NCBI RefSeq assembly: GCF_020687045.1
Contig: NZ_JAJEPW010000010.1
Span: forward strand, 1-64,000
Length of the DNA: 64,000 nucleotides
DNA from: Vescimonas cirricatena
Lineage (GTDB): Bacteria; Bacillota; Clostridia; Oscillospirales; Oscillospiraceae
Direction: 5' to 3'
Shown here: positions 49,708-58,149 of the stretch, one piece after another
Numbering within the stretch: position 1 is the first letter of the stretch
Layout of the letters: each line of letters starts with the position of its first letter
The notes under the pieces: model-generated
Seen by the model: only the letters and a program-made list of their open reading frames with translations
Databases searched by the model: none
Told to the model about the DNA's origin: nothing
Position numbers and translations under genes: made by a program

Positions 49708-51167
49708 CACAGGCCCACCGCCTTTCCGATCACGTCCAGCAGCCACTGGGGGAACAGGCCCATCAGCAGGCAGGCTGCCGCCAGGATGGCGGTGGGGACG
49801 GTCATCATCCAGCCCGCCTCATGAGCGGAGCCCTCCGGAATGGCCGGGGCCTCCGTCCGGGGGAACCAGGCTTTCAGCACCACCTGGAACATATACACCG
49901 CCGTCAGCAGGGCCGACACCAGCAGAGCTGCGAAGCCCACCAGCGGCAGCGCCGCGCCGGTGTCCACCGCCGCCTGGGCGATGTACCACTTGCTGACAAA
50001 GCCGTTGAAGGGGGGGATCCCCGTCAGGGCGCAGGCCGCCGCCGTGAAGCAGGCGAAGGTCACCGGCATATACCGGCCCAGGCCCTCCAGCTGGGGCACA
50101 TACTCCCGGTGGGCGTAGTGCAGCACCGCACCGGCGGTGAAGAAGGCCATGATCTTCACCACCGAGTGGACGATCAGGTGCAGGAACGAGGCGGCCAGGG
50201 CCTGGGTGGTCATCAGGGCGGCGGCGAACAGGATGTACGACAGGTTCGACACCGTGGAATAGGCCAGCCGCAGCTTGAAGTGCCGCTGCTTCAGGGACAT
50301 ACAGGAGCCGTATACAATGGTGATGATGGGCAGCAGCAGCGCCAGCTGCTGGGCCCAGGTACCGGACAGAATGTCCGGGCCGAAGCTGTAATAGATCAGG
50401 CGGATGCAGGCGAAGGCACCGGCCTTTACCACCGCCACCGCGTGGAGCAGGGCCGTGACGGGGGTGGGGGCCACCGCCGCCGAGGGGAGCCAGCCGTGCA
50501 GCGGCCAGATGGCGGCCTTGACGCCGAAGCCCACAAAGGACAGGGCAAACACCGCCAGCAGCATGGACAGATCTCCGTCATAGCCTGCCAGATGGCCGCC
50601 CAGGGTGAAGTCCACCGCATCGTGGATGGCCAGGAACACCAGGCCGATAAACGCCAGGGCCGCGCCGGAGATGGAGTAGACTAGGTACTTGATGCCGGCC
50701 TTTTTGGCGGCCCTGGTCATGGGCTGCATCACCAGCGGCAGGGTGGCCAGGGTCAGCAGCTCATAGAACAGGTACATGGTCATCATATTGGCGGAGAAGG
50801 CGATGCCCAGGGTCACGCCGAAGGAGGCCGTGAAGAAAGCCCAGAACATATGCAGATGCTTCTCGTGGCGCATGTAGTCAAAGCCATAGAGCATGGTGAA
50901 GGGCCAGAGGGTGGCCGACAGTCCGGCAAACAGCCGGGCCGCGCCGTCCATGCGGAAGGCGATGGTCAGCCGGTGGGAAAAGTGCAGCAGGGTGAAGGTG
51001 CCGTCATCGCACAGGAGGATGGCCGCCCAGGCCAAGGCCGTGGTGCCCAGGATCAGGAGGCTGTATACCAGGCGGCGGCAGCTCTCGCTGCGGATGGGCA
51101 GGAAATAGGACAGCAGACCCAGCACCAGCGGCAGAAACACCGGCAGCAGGAGAAGGATTCCGTTCAT
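49707..51167 (-). CDS. Antiporter-like membrane subunit 3 (MnhD/NuoN/NuoM type)
   Basis: A 486-residue polytopic subunit. TM5 Glu is in MYLFYELLTLATLP, TM7 Lys in GFGVKAAIWPLHGWLP and TM8 Lys in AVAVVKAGAFACIRLIYYS; SLKQRHFKLRLAYSTVSNLSYI marks the broken-helix region. The ATG at 51167 has AAGGAGG 8 bases upstream (a GTG at 51176 is less suitable). It is 13 bases after subunit 2. Confidence 0.88.
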   Translation of the reverse strand: MNGILLLLPVFLPLVLGLLSYFLPIRSESCRRLVYSLLILGTTALAWAAILLCDDGTFTLLHFSHRLTIAFRMDGAARLFAGLSATLWPFTMLYGFDYMRHEKHLHMFWAFFTASFGVTLGIAFSANMMTMYLFYELLTLATLPLVMQPMTRAAKKAGIKYLVYSISGAALAFIGLVFLAIHDAVDFTLGGHLAGYDGDLSMLLAVFALSFVGFGVKAAIWPLHGWLPSAAVAPTPVTALLHAVAVVKAGAFACIRLIYYSFGPDILSGTWAQQLALLLPIITIVYGSCMSLKQRHFKLRLAYSTVSNLSYILFAAALMTTQALAASFLHLIVHSVVKIMAFFTAGAVLHYAHREYVPQLEGLGRYMPVTFACFTAAACALTGIPPFNGFVSKWYIAQAAVDTGAALPLVGFAALLVSALLTAVYMFQVVLKAWFPRTEAPAIPEGSAHEAGWMMTVPTAILAAACLLMGLFPQWLLDVIGKAVGL

Positions 51168-51180
51168 ATGGCGCACCTCC

Positions 51181-52608
51181 TTACAGAATGGACCCGGTGA
51201 TGTGCTCCATCACGGGGACAGTGATGCCGGACAGCAGGCCCAGGATCAGGCTGGCTGCGGCGAACAGTGCCAGGGACAGCACCAGCAGCAGCGGCTCCCG
51301 GACCCGGCTCTGGGCCGGGAAATCCTGCCCCGGAAAGAAGGCGCGGCACAGCGGCGGAAACAGATAGGCTGCCGTCAAAAGCGCCGAGATCAGCAGCACC
51401 GCCGGAATGATATAGCACAGGGGGGCGGACATGCCGTCCAGGGCTCCCAGAGCCAGATACCATTTGCTGAAGAAGCCGCCGAAGGGGGGGATGCCCACCA
51501 GGGACAGAGCCAGGGCGGCGAAGCAGCCCATGGTGACGGGGATCCGGCGGCCCAGACCCGGGAAGCCGTCGATGGTTTCCGTGCCCGTCAGGAAAATGAT
51601 GGAGCCGGCGGACTGGAACACGCCGATCTTGGCCAGGGCGTGGAACAGCAGCTGCAAAAGCCCCCCCAGCAGACCCACCGGAGTCATAAGGAATACGCCC
51701 AGCAGCACGTAGGAGATCTGGGAAATGCTGGAATAGGCCAGACGCTTTTTCAGGCCGTTTTCCGTGCAGCCCATAAACGAGCCCATGAAAATGGTCACCA
51801 GGGTCAGAACGATGCACACGGTCTGGACCCAGGTGCCCCGCAGGGCCTCCGCGCCCACGGTGAAGTAAATGACCCGGATGGCGGCGATGGCCCCCACCTT
51901 GGCGATGATGCCGGAGAGCAGAGCATGGGCCGGAGCCGGGGCCACGGGATGGGCCGAGGGCAGCCAGTTGTGCAGGGGGTACAGACCCGCCTTGGCCCCG
52001 AAGCCCAGCAGCATCAGAAACGACGCAGCCAGCAGGGTAGGAGAGAGCGTCTGGAAATAGCCGCCACGGAGAAAGGCCAGGGAGGATTGCTGGGCCAGCA
52101 GCACCACGCCGAACAGGGCGATGAAGCCGCCGCAGACGGAGTAGTACAGGTATTTTACCGCGCCCAGCAGGGCCTTGGGCCGCTGGGTGTGCAGCACCAG
52201 GGGGAAGGACAGCAGGGTGGTGAGCTCATAAAACAGGTACAGAGTTACCAGATCCGCCGCCAGGGCCGCGCCCAGCACCGCCGCCTCCGTCAGCATCAGA
52301 AATGCGTAGAAACGGGGATGGTGCCCCTCGTGGGTCATGTAGACGGAGGCGTAGGGGATGGTCAGCAGCCAGCACACGGCGGTCAGCAGACAGAAGAACC
52401 GGCCCAGGCCGTCCAGCCGCAGGGAAAACGTCAGGTCGGCGGTCATGTGCCACACCGGTGTGGCCGTGTCGCCCAGGGTGCAGGCAGCAATCAGCAGCGC
52501 GAGCAGCAGGGCCTGGCCCACGGATAGGATCACCGTGCGGACCCGGTCGTTCCGGATCAGGCTCAGGGCCGCCATAGCCAGCGGCAGCAGGAGAATCAGA
52601 TATAACAT
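51181..52608 (-). CDS. Antiporter-like membrane subunit 2 (MnhD/NuoM type)
   Basis: A 475-residue polytopic subunit with the TM5 Glu (LYLFYELTTLLSFP), TM7 Lys (GFGAKAGLYPLHNWLPSAHP) and TM8 Lys (SGIIAKVGAIAAIRVIYF) of proton-translocating antiporter modules. The start at 52608 follows GAGGAGACG. It is related to but clearly not a recent copy of its three sister genes, judging from differing loops. Confidence 0.88.
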   Translation of the reverse strand: MLYLILLLPLAMAALSLIRNDRVRTVILSVGQALLLALLIAACTLGDTATPVWHMTADLTFSLRLDGLGRFFCLLTAVCWLLTIPYASVYMTHEGHHPRFYAFLMLTEAAVLGAALAADLVTLYLFYELTTLLSFPLVLHTQRPKALLGAVKYLYYSVCGGFIALFGVVLLAQQSSLAFLRGGYFQTLSPTLLAASFLMLLGFGAKAGLYPLHNWLPSAHPVAPAPAHALLSGIIAKVGAIAAIRVIYFTVGAEALRGTWVQTVCIVLTLVTIFMGSFMGCTENGLKKRLAYSSISQISYVLLGVFLMTPVGLLGGLLQLLFHALAKIGVFQSAGSIIFLTGTETIDGFPGLGRRIPVTMGCFAALALSLVGIPPFGGFFSKWYLALGALDGMSAPLCYIIPAVLLISALLTAAYLFPPLCRAFFPGQDFPAQSRVREPLLLVLSLALFAAASLILGLLSGITVPVMEHITGSIL

Positions 52609-52624
52609 ATTCGTCTCCTCCCTT

Positions 52625-54109
52625 TCACTGACAGAACAGGTCCATGCCCTGGCGGAACAGGTCCATGAGCCCGTAGGACCGCAGGCCAACAGCGATGTTC
52701 AGGGCCGCAAACACCAGGCCCGGCACGGCGGCCCATTTCAGGCGGCGGTCCCGCTTTTCTCCGGCCTCCGGCACCCAGAGCAGCAGCGTGGTGTACAGGA
52801 AATACAGCACGTTCAGCAGGGTGGACAGGGCCAGCGCCAGCAGCACCGCCCAGGTCCGCCAGCCCATATGGAAGGCCGCGGCGGCAAAGTACAGCTTGGG
52901 GATGAAGCCCGCGAAGATGGGAATGCCCACCATGGACAGGGCTCCCACGGTGAATACGCAGCCGGCAGCGGGGTCCCGGTGGGCGGCACCCCGGAGGCTG
53001 TTGAAGTCCTGATGCCCGCCGGAGACGGCCATCAGGTTCGCACCGGACAGAAACAGCATGGGCTTGGTCAGGGCATGGGACACGATCTGGAACAGCACCG
53101 CCCCCAGGGCGGCCTCCGTTCCCATGCCCAGGCCCATGTAGATGTAGCCGATCTGGGCGGCGGAGGAGAAGGCAATCATGGTGGTGAGCCGCCGGGCGAA
53201 AATGGCGGAGACGGACCCGGCGATCATGCCGCCGATGCCGAACAGCAGCAGCACCGTCTGGATGCCGGAGGCGGCGAACACGTCAATGCCGATGACCTGG
53301 TAGATGACCTTGATGAGAAACACGATATACCCCTTGGACACCACGCCGGACAGGATGCCAGAGGAGGCCGGGGTGGCCTGGCCGTAGGTATCCGGCATCC
53401 ACAGGTGGAAGGGGAACAGGCCGCTTTTGATGGCCAGTCCCGCCGTTATCAGGCCCAGGGACATGGTCACGGAGAACCGGTGCCCGCCGGAGGCCCATAG
53501 GTCCGCGATGGCGGTGTGCAGCTGGGGGAACAGCAGGTGGCCGGTGACGGAATAGGTGAAGATGACGCCGATCAGGAACAGGCCGGAGCCCATCAGGGCG
53601 AAGATCATGTACCGGGCGGAGGCGATCAGGGCGCGCCCGCCCCGGCGCACCGACAGCAGGGCGCAGGAGGCGATGGTCAGCACCTCGATGAACACATAGC
53701 CGGTGAAAATGTCGTTGGTGTAGCACAGGGCCACCAGCGCCACATGGGCCAGGTCCACCATGACCCAATAGAGCTTCTGCTTGTCGGCTGGAACGTCCTG
53801 CAGGATGCGGCGCATACCGCCCAGCACGCTCAGCAGCATGACCCCGGCAAACAGCATGGCCAGGAAGGACTCCAGGATCCCTGCCGTCAGCTCGTTGCCC
53901 CAGGGGGCGGGGTAGTGACCCATCATATAGGAGTAGCGAACGTGGTGAACGGTGCAGTAGACCAGGAGGGAGCCCTGGAGCACCACGCTGGCAGACAGCA
54001 GGAAGATGCTCAGCCGCCGGGCCCACCGGGCGTTGGCGGCAAAGGACACCACGGCGCACACCAGGGACAGAATGATGGAGAAGAAGGGAAAATTCTGCAC
54101 AAAGCTCAT
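52625..54109 (-). CDS. Antiporter-like membrane subunit 1 (MnhD/MrpD type)
   Basis: A 494-residue polytopic subunit. TM5 Glu is in GYVFIEVLTIASCALL, TM7 Lys in AGLAIKSGLFPFHLWMPDTYG, and TM8 Lys in GVVSKGYIVFLIKVIY. The MPDTYGQATPASS loop is closest to MrpD/NuoN. It overlaps mnhC by ATGA. In Mrp antiporters MrpD directly follows MrpC, as here, so it is the best candidate for the true MrpD. Confidence 0.9.
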   Translation of the reverse strand: MSFVQNFPFFSIILSLVCAVVSFAANARWARRLSIFLLSASVVLQGSLLVYCTVHHVRYSYMMGHYPAPWGNELTAGILESFLAMLFAGVMLLSVLGGMRRILQDVPADKQKLYWVMVDLAHVALVALCYTNDIFTGYVFIEVLTIASCALLSVRRGGRALIASARYMIFALMGSGLFLIGVIFTYSVTGHLLFPQLHTAIADLWASGGHRFSVTMSLGLITAGLAIKSGLFPFHLWMPDTYGQATPASSGILSGVVSKGYIVFLIKVIYQVIGIDVFAASGIQTVLLLFGIGGMIAGSVSAIFARRLTTMIAFSSAAQIGYIYMGLGMGTEAALGAVLFQIVSHALTKPMLFLSGANLMAVSGGHQDFNSLRGAAHRDPAAGCVFTVGALSMVGIPIFAGFIPKLYFAAAAFHMGWRTWAVLLALALSTLLNVLYFLYTTLLLWVPEAGEKRDRRLKWAAVPGLVFAALNIAVGLRSYGLMDLFRQGMDLFCQ

Positions 54110-54501
54110 TGCTCGCCGTCCTCCTTCTGCCGCTTTTTGTGGGACATCATCATATACAGCTTGTCCATGTCCAGGGTGCGGTAGGTCTGGTAAATGCGGA
54201 CGGTCAGGGACAGCATCACAGCCGACACACTGACGGACACCACGATGCCCGTCAGCACCAGGCCCGCGGGGATGGGGTTGACGTAGTGCTCCATAGAGGT
54301 GACGCCGTCCACGATGATGGGAACGGTGCGGCCGGTGATATAGCCCCGGTCCGCCAGCAGCAGGAACACGCCGGAATCCATAATGTCCAGGCCGATGACC
54401 TTTTTCAGCAGATTCCGGTCGAACAGCAGCATGCAGAAGCCGATGACGAACACCAGAATGGCCACCACCAGCTCATAGTTGGAAGCGAGGGCCTTCAGCA
54501 T
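54106..54501 (-). CDS. mnhC: Mrp antiporter subunit C (NuoK-like)
   Basis: A 131-residue protein with three transmembrane helices, homologous to NuoK/MnhC: IGFCMLLFDRNLLKKVIGLDIMDSGVFLLL near the start and VDGVTSMEHYVNPIPAGLVLTGIVV. The ATG at 54501 overlaps the upstream stop (TGATG). It is part of the membrane core of the antiporter. Confidence 0.9.
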   Translation of the reverse strand: MLKALASNYELVVAILVFVIGFCMLLFDRNLLKKVIGLDIMDSGVFLLLADRGYITGRTVPIIVDGVTSMEHYVNPIPAGLVLTGIVVSVSVSAVMLSLTVRIYQTYRTLDMDKLYMMMSHKKRQKEDGEQ

Positions 54502-55400
54502 CACAGCTCCCCCCTTCTGAAATACATATAGAAGCTATACATGGTGCAGCACACCACGAAGCCCACGGCCACATTCAGGGGCAGGATCAGTCCGGCGGAC
54601 AGGATGCGCCCGGGGGTGCCGGGGGAGATGATGGAGTGCAGGTGGTTGGCGCCGGTATAGAAGGAGTAGCTCTTGGCCAGGCAGTAAAAGCCCAGGGAGC
54701 ACAGCACCACCGTCTGGAGCCGCCGGGGCCGCAGCACGGCGGAGGCCGCACCGTCGCCCCACACCATGGCAAACAGCATCAGTCCGGCCGCCAGAATGGA
54801 GCCGCCGGAGAAGCCGCCGCCGGGGGACAGGTGGCCGTTGAGCAGGATGTAAATGCCGAACACCAGGATCACCGGGATCAGGAACCTGCACATGGGGGCC
54901 ACAATGGGGTCCGAGGCATAGTCCACCACGTCGGGCTGCCGGAGCCAGCGCTTTTTGCCGGAGCGGTTGAGCAGGATGGTCACGGCGCACATGGCGGTGA
55001 ACAGCACAAAGGATTCGCCCAGGGTATCGAAGGCACGGTAGTCCAGGATCATGCCCGCCACGGTGTTCACCGCGCCGGTCTCCTCCGTGCCCTGCTCCAC
55101 ATAGCGCCGGGCCACCTCGTTGACGGTGGGGGCGGTGTCGGAGCCGTAGGGGGGCAGGTCCGCCGCCGTCAGCAGCATGAGGGCCGACAGCACCACGCAC
55201 AGAAGGCCTGCCAGCACGTTGTACAGCCGCAGGGACCGGTGGACTCCCTGCTCCACCAGCGTCCGGTCCCGGCGGGGGGTCGGATGAGCGGAGACGTTTT
55301 CAGCCGGACACTCCGGAGGCTCCTTTTGCAGCTGCTCGGACAGGTCCAGGCCGCCGTGGAGCCAGAGCTGCACCAGGGAGGGCTCAGAGGGTGTCGTCAT
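54501..55400 (-). CDS. mnhB: MbhE-MnhB fusion subunit
   Basis: A 299-residue protein combining two modules. After a charged cytosolic N-terminus (about 1-60) comes an MbhE/MrpA-C-terminal-like segment (NEVARRYVEQGTEETGAVNT, ILDYRAFDTLGE), then MnhB (FGIYILLNGHLSPGGGFSGG, AVGFVVCCTMYSFYMYF). In Mrp systems the first module is the tail of MrpA; here it is joined to MnhB. It overlaps the DUF4040 gene by 17 bases. Confidence 0.87.
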   Translation of the reverse strand: MTTPSEPSLVQLWLHGGLDLSEQLQKEPPECPAENVSAHPTPRRDRTLVEQGVHRSLRLYNVLAGLLCVVLSALMLLTAADLPPYGSDTAPTVNEVARRYVEQGTEETGAVNTVAGMILDYRAFDTLGESFVLFTAMCAVTILLNRSGKKRWLRQPDVVDYASDPIVAPMCRFLIPVILVFGIYILLNGHLSPGGGFSGGSILAAGLMLFAMVWGDGAASAVLRPRRLQTVVLCSLGFYCLAKSYSFYTGANHLHSIISPGTPGRILSAGLILPLNVAVGFVVCCTMYSFYMYFRRGEL

Positions 55401-55677
55401 GGTGGTCCTCCTCTCTGCGGGCCTCGTGCTCCGCGTCCTTGTCAATGAGGTTGATACGCCGCAGGGTCAGGAAGAACAGGATGCCTGTGATCCCCGCGCC
55501 CACGGCGGCCTCGGTGATGGCCAGGTCCGGGGATTCCAGCAGCAGCCACACCACGGACATGATAATGGAATAGGCCATATAGATGATAACAGCCCGCATG
55601 GGCTTTCGCACCAGCGCCGTGGCCACGGCGCAGATCACCAGCCCCGCCAGCAGGAGAATGCGGAAGGTCGTGCTCAT
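55384..55677 (-). CDS. MbhD/DUF4040 subunit (MrpA middle part)
   Basis: A 97-residue membrane protein with about three helices and the DUF4040 signature LLLESPDLAITEAAVGAGITG. This corresponds to MbhD or to the segment of MrpA that follows its NuoL-like part. Its acidic C-terminal tail (EARREEDHHDD) overlaps the next gene. It overlaps mnhG by ATGA. Confidence 0.88.
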   Translation of the reverse strand: MSTTFRILLLAGLVICAVATALVRKPMRAVIIYMAYSIIMSVVWLLLESPDLAITEAAVGAGITGILFFLTLRRINLIDKDAEHEARREEDHHDDTL

Positions 55678-56018
55678 GCTCTGTCCTCCTGTTCTCCGTC
55701 GGGCAGCTCCAGGTGCTGCTCCAGATTCTGGTTCACCCGGTACTCAAACTGGGCCAGCATATGGCCAGACAGGGGAGAGGTGCACCACTGGAGGATCACC
55801 ATCAGCAGCAGCTTCCACAGCACCGGGCGCAGGCCCACCGCCAGCATCACCGCCAGCACCAGCAGGGAAAGACCCAGGGTGTCGGCTATGGAGGCGGCAT
55901 GGAGCCGGTTCAGGGAAAAGTCAAAGCGGAACAGGCCCACGATGGCGGTCAGCAGGGCGAAGCACCCGGCCAGCACGCACAGAGCCGCCAGGCCGAAGCG
56001 GATCCATTCACCGATCAT
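55674..56018 (-). CDS. mnhG: Mrp antiporter subunit G
   Basis: A 114-residue protein with about three transmembrane helices and the MnhG motif GLFRFDFSLNRLHAASIADTLG. Part of the MrpE-F-G block. It overlaps mnhF by 11 bases. Confidence 0.9.
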   Translation of the reverse strand: MIGEWIRFGLAALCVLAGCFALLTAIVGLFRFDFSLNRLHAASIADTLGLSLLVLAVMLAVGLRPVLWKLLLMVILQWCTSPLSGHMLAQFEYRVNQNLEQHLELPDGEQEDRA

Positions 56019-56331
56019 GCGATTCGTCCTCCCTCTCGTCCTGCCGCTTGTACTGGTACAGGTTGATGTAAATGCGGCACAGCAGCATCACCGCGATAAA
56101 CGACAGCACCACATACACGATGGCCACGTCCACCAGGTAGTCCTCCCCCAGCAGATAGGCCAGGATGGCGATGATAATGGCCACCAGCGTGCCGGTAAGG
56201 TTGATGCCGATGATGCGGTCCACCGTCAGCCTGGCCCGGATGATATACACCATCACTGCCAGCAGGCCCAGACCCAGAAGCACCAGAGCGCCCCAGAACA
56301 GATCGTGATAGCACTGTTGGATCAGTTCCAT
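56008..56331 (-). CDS. mnhF: Mrp antiporter subunit F
   Basis: A 107-residue protein with three helices and the MnhF motif DRIIGINLTGTLVAIII, ending in a charged tail. The start at 56331 lies inside the end of mnhE (10-base overlap). Confidence 0.9.
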   Translation of the reverse strand: MELIQQCYHDLFWGALVLLGLGLLAVMVYIIRARLTVDRIIGINLTGTLVAIIIAILAYLLGEDYLVDVAIVYVVLSFIAVMLLCRIYINLYQYKRQDEREDESHDR

Positions 56332-56798
56332 TCCGGGCCCTCCATTTTCCGCAGGAGCCGGGTCAGACTCCAATCCGGGATGTCGGCGGCATGAGCCTTA
56401 TTCAGGCACAGCACCAGGTAGTCCTCTCCTTCCTGGCGCACCGTCACAGTGCCGGGGGTCAGGGTGATGGAGTTGGACAGCAGCATCCGGGAGACGGGCT
56501 TTTCCAGGGGCGCGTGGACCCGGACGATGGCAGGGTGATAGTCCGGCTTCCGGGACCAGATCACCCGCATCACAGCCAGGTTGGCCCGGATGATCTCCCG
56601 CACAAGGATCGCACCGTAGACAACATAGCCGCCCAGGCGCTTCAGAAAACGCCGCTCCGTCTGAGGCCGGCAGCCCAGGGCAGCCACGCAGAACGCGTAG
56701 ACCGCCGCCGTGACCACCACGCCGAACAGGCAGATCTCCAGCGTGACTTTTCCGTTCAGGATCAGCCACAGCAGGAACAAAAAGATACACATGACCAT
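56322..56798 (-). CDS. mnhE: Mrp antiporter subunit E
   Basis: A 158-residue MnhE: two N-terminal hydrophobic segments (LFLLWLILNGKVTLEICLFG), then a soluble domain with ANLAVMRVIWSR and LSNSITLTPGTVTV. It heads the ten-gene antiporter operon, with TGAGGAA as ribosome site and a promoter about 90 bases upstream. Confidence 0.9.
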   Translation of the reverse strand: MVMCIFLFLLWLILNGKVTLEICLFGVVVTAAVYAFCVAALGCRPQTERRFLKRLGGYVVYGAILVREIIRANLAVMRVIWSRKPDYHPAIVRVHAPLEKPVSRMLLSNSITLTPGTVTVRQEGEDYLVLCLNKAHAADIPDWSLTRLLRKMEGPEWN

Positions 56799-56883
56799 GG
56801 GGGTTCCTCATTCCTCTCTCACACACATAGCGTGAATGTTAAGATTTTTTCGCACACGGCGCAAAAAACTTCATACAAAAGTT

Positions 56884-56913
56884 ATTTTACCATGTATGCA
56901 GAAATAAAGTCAA
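56884..56913 (-). promoter_or_regulatory. Sigma-A type promoter of the antiporter operon
   Basis: On the minus strand TTGACT (56913-56908), 18 bases, TAAAAT (56889-56884). The 309-base gap 56799-57107 holds this promoter, the divergent promoter at 57044-57072 and the palindrome at 57030-57045; nothing else is evident. Confidence 0.65.
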
Positions 56914-57029
56914 TAAAAACCGGGAATTTGCCGGGAAAAGATGAAAAAGCCGTCAATTGGCGTGCATAATTTCCCAAACGTATCCCGCGCCGCAGCGCCT
57001 GCCCGGTCAGATATTTCCAATCCGAAAAA

Positions 57030-57045
57030 TGTAGCAATTGCAACA
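57030..57045. promoter_or_regulatory. Palindrome centred at -41.5, candidate activator site (CRP/FNR type)
   Basis: The 16-base inverted repeat TGTAGCAATTGCAACA has one mismatched pair. With the predicted transcript start at about 57079 its centre (57037.5) is at -41.5, the classic position of class II CRP/FNR-family activators. The following promoter has a poor -35, as expected for an activated promoter. The regulator is not in the window. Confidence 0.5.
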
Positions 57046-57072
57046 GACAAATACCGGATTCCGGCGTATACT
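57044..57072 (+). promoter_or_regulatory. Promoter of the Fe-S protein gene (weak -35, good -10)
   Basis: CAGACA (57044-57049), 17 bases, TATACT (57067-57072); the start codon follows 36 bases later after a strong TAAGGAGGAA. Confidence 0.6.
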
Positions 57073-57107
57073 GCCGGATGTACCATAAAATAAGGAGGAA
57101 TCATTTC

Positions 57108-57803
57108 ATGATTCGCAGGATCATTCACATAGACCAGGACAAGTGCAACGGCTGCGGGGCCTGCGCCAGGGCCTGCCACGAGGGCGCCATCGACATGGTG
57201 GACGGCAAGGCTAAGCTCATGCGGGAGCACTACTGCGACGGGCTGGGGGACTGCCTGCCGGCCTGTCCCACCGGGGCCATTACCTTTGAGGAGCGGGAGG
57301 CCCCCGCCTATGACGAGGCGGCGGTGAAGGCGGCTCAGGCCGCCAGGAACCGGCCCCATACCGGCTGCCCCGGCGCGGCCATCCGCCAGCTGGCCCACAA
57401 AAAGCCCGCCGCCCCGGCACCCGGCCGGGAGACGGAGAGCCAGCTGACCAACTGGCCGGTGCAGATCAAGCTGGTCCCCACCCGCGCCCCGTATTTCGAG
57501 GGGGCGGAGCTGCTGATCGCGGCGGACTGCACGGCCTTCACCTATGCCGACTTCCACAGCCGGTTCCTGGCGGGCCGGGTATGCCTCATCGGCTGCCCCA
57601 AGCTGGACGGCGTGGACTACACCGAGAAGCTGGCGGAGATCCTCCGCAGCAACAACATCCGCTCCGTGACGGTGCTGCGGATGGAGGTGCCCTGCTGCGG
57701 CGGGCTGGAGATGGCCGCCCGGCGGGCCCTGGAGCAGTGCGGCCGGGACCTGCCCTGGCAGGTGTGCACCGTCCACATCGACGGTACGGTGACGAAAAAC
57801 TGA
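57108..57803 (+). CDS. 4Fe-4S ferredoxin-type protein (Hcp-associated type)
   Basis: A 231-residue protein. The N-terminal half is a two-cluster ferredoxin: CNGCGACARACHEGA (residues 14-28) is complete, while the second motif YCDGLGDCLPACPTGA has Leu where the second Cys is expected. A C-terminal domain (about 110-231) contains further cysteines (DCTAF, LIGCPKL, VPCCGG). Proteins of this shape accompany the hybrid-cluster protein and CRP/FNR regulators in Clostridia, suggesting a nitrosative or redox stress role, but hcp is not in the window. The start at 57108 has an excellent ribosome site. It is monocistronic. Confidence 0.8.
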   Translation: MIRRIIHIDQDKCNGCGACARACHEGAIDMVDGKAKLMREHYCDGLGDCLPACPTGAITFEEREAPAYDEAAVKAAQAARNRPHTGCPGAAIRQLAHKKPAAPAPGRETESQLTNWPVQIKLVPTRAPYFEGAELLIAADCTAFTYADFHSRFLAGRVCLIGCPKLDGVDYTEKLAEILRSNNIRSVTVLRMEVPCCGGLEMAARRALEQCGRDLPWQVCTVHIDGTVTKN

Positions 57804-57818
57804 AAAGCCGCAACAAGT

Positions 57819-57845
57819 GCGCCCCGGTTCTGCCGGGGCGCTTTT
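57819..57845 (+). terminator. Terminator of the Fe-S protein gene
   Basis: A 9-base-pair GC stem (57819-57827 with 57833-57841), 5-base loop, then T4. Confidence 0.8.
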
Positions 57846-57897
57846 ATGCACCTGCGGGGCGCGGCGGGCATAGACTGCCCTGTGAGGAGGTATATGC

Positions 57898-58149
57898 ATG
57901 GACCATGAACTTTTGCTGGCCCGCTCCATCACACAGGCTCAGCACATGGTGCGCTCCCTTGGCGGCTGCGGCATCCGGAGCGCGCTGATGCGCGCCCCTG
58001 TGGGACTGACGGACCGGGGCTGCGCCTATGGGGTGCGGCTGCGGCCCGGGACGCTGGAGCAGGCGCTGTCTTGTCTGAAATCGGCGGGGATTACGCCCCT
58101 GGCCGTTTATCATCATACGCAGGAGGGGTATCGGGAGGCGGCGCAATGA
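57898..58149 (+). CDS. DUF3343 protein (putative Se/S carrier)
   Basis: An 83-residue protein of the DUF3343 family, proposed as a selenium or sulfur carrier acting with cysteine desulfurase-like enzymes. The family shape is clear: an N-terminal helix (SITQAQHMVRSLGG), a Cys-containing CGIRSALMRAPVGLTDRGCAYG and a C-terminal helix. It overlaps the desulfurase gene by ATGA, supporting a joint role. Ribosome site GAGGAGG. Confidence 0.82.
   Translation: MDHELLLARSITQAQHMVRSLGGCGIRSALMRAPVGLTDRGCAYGVRLRPGTLEQALSCLKSAGITPLAVYHHTQEGYREAAQ

Noticed and set aside
47749..56798. Complete respiratory complex I or membrane-bound hydrogenase
   Set aside because: No quinone-site, NiFe-like, NuoB/C/D or ferredoxin subunits are present; MnhE/F/G/B/C indicate an Mrp/Mbh antiporter core.
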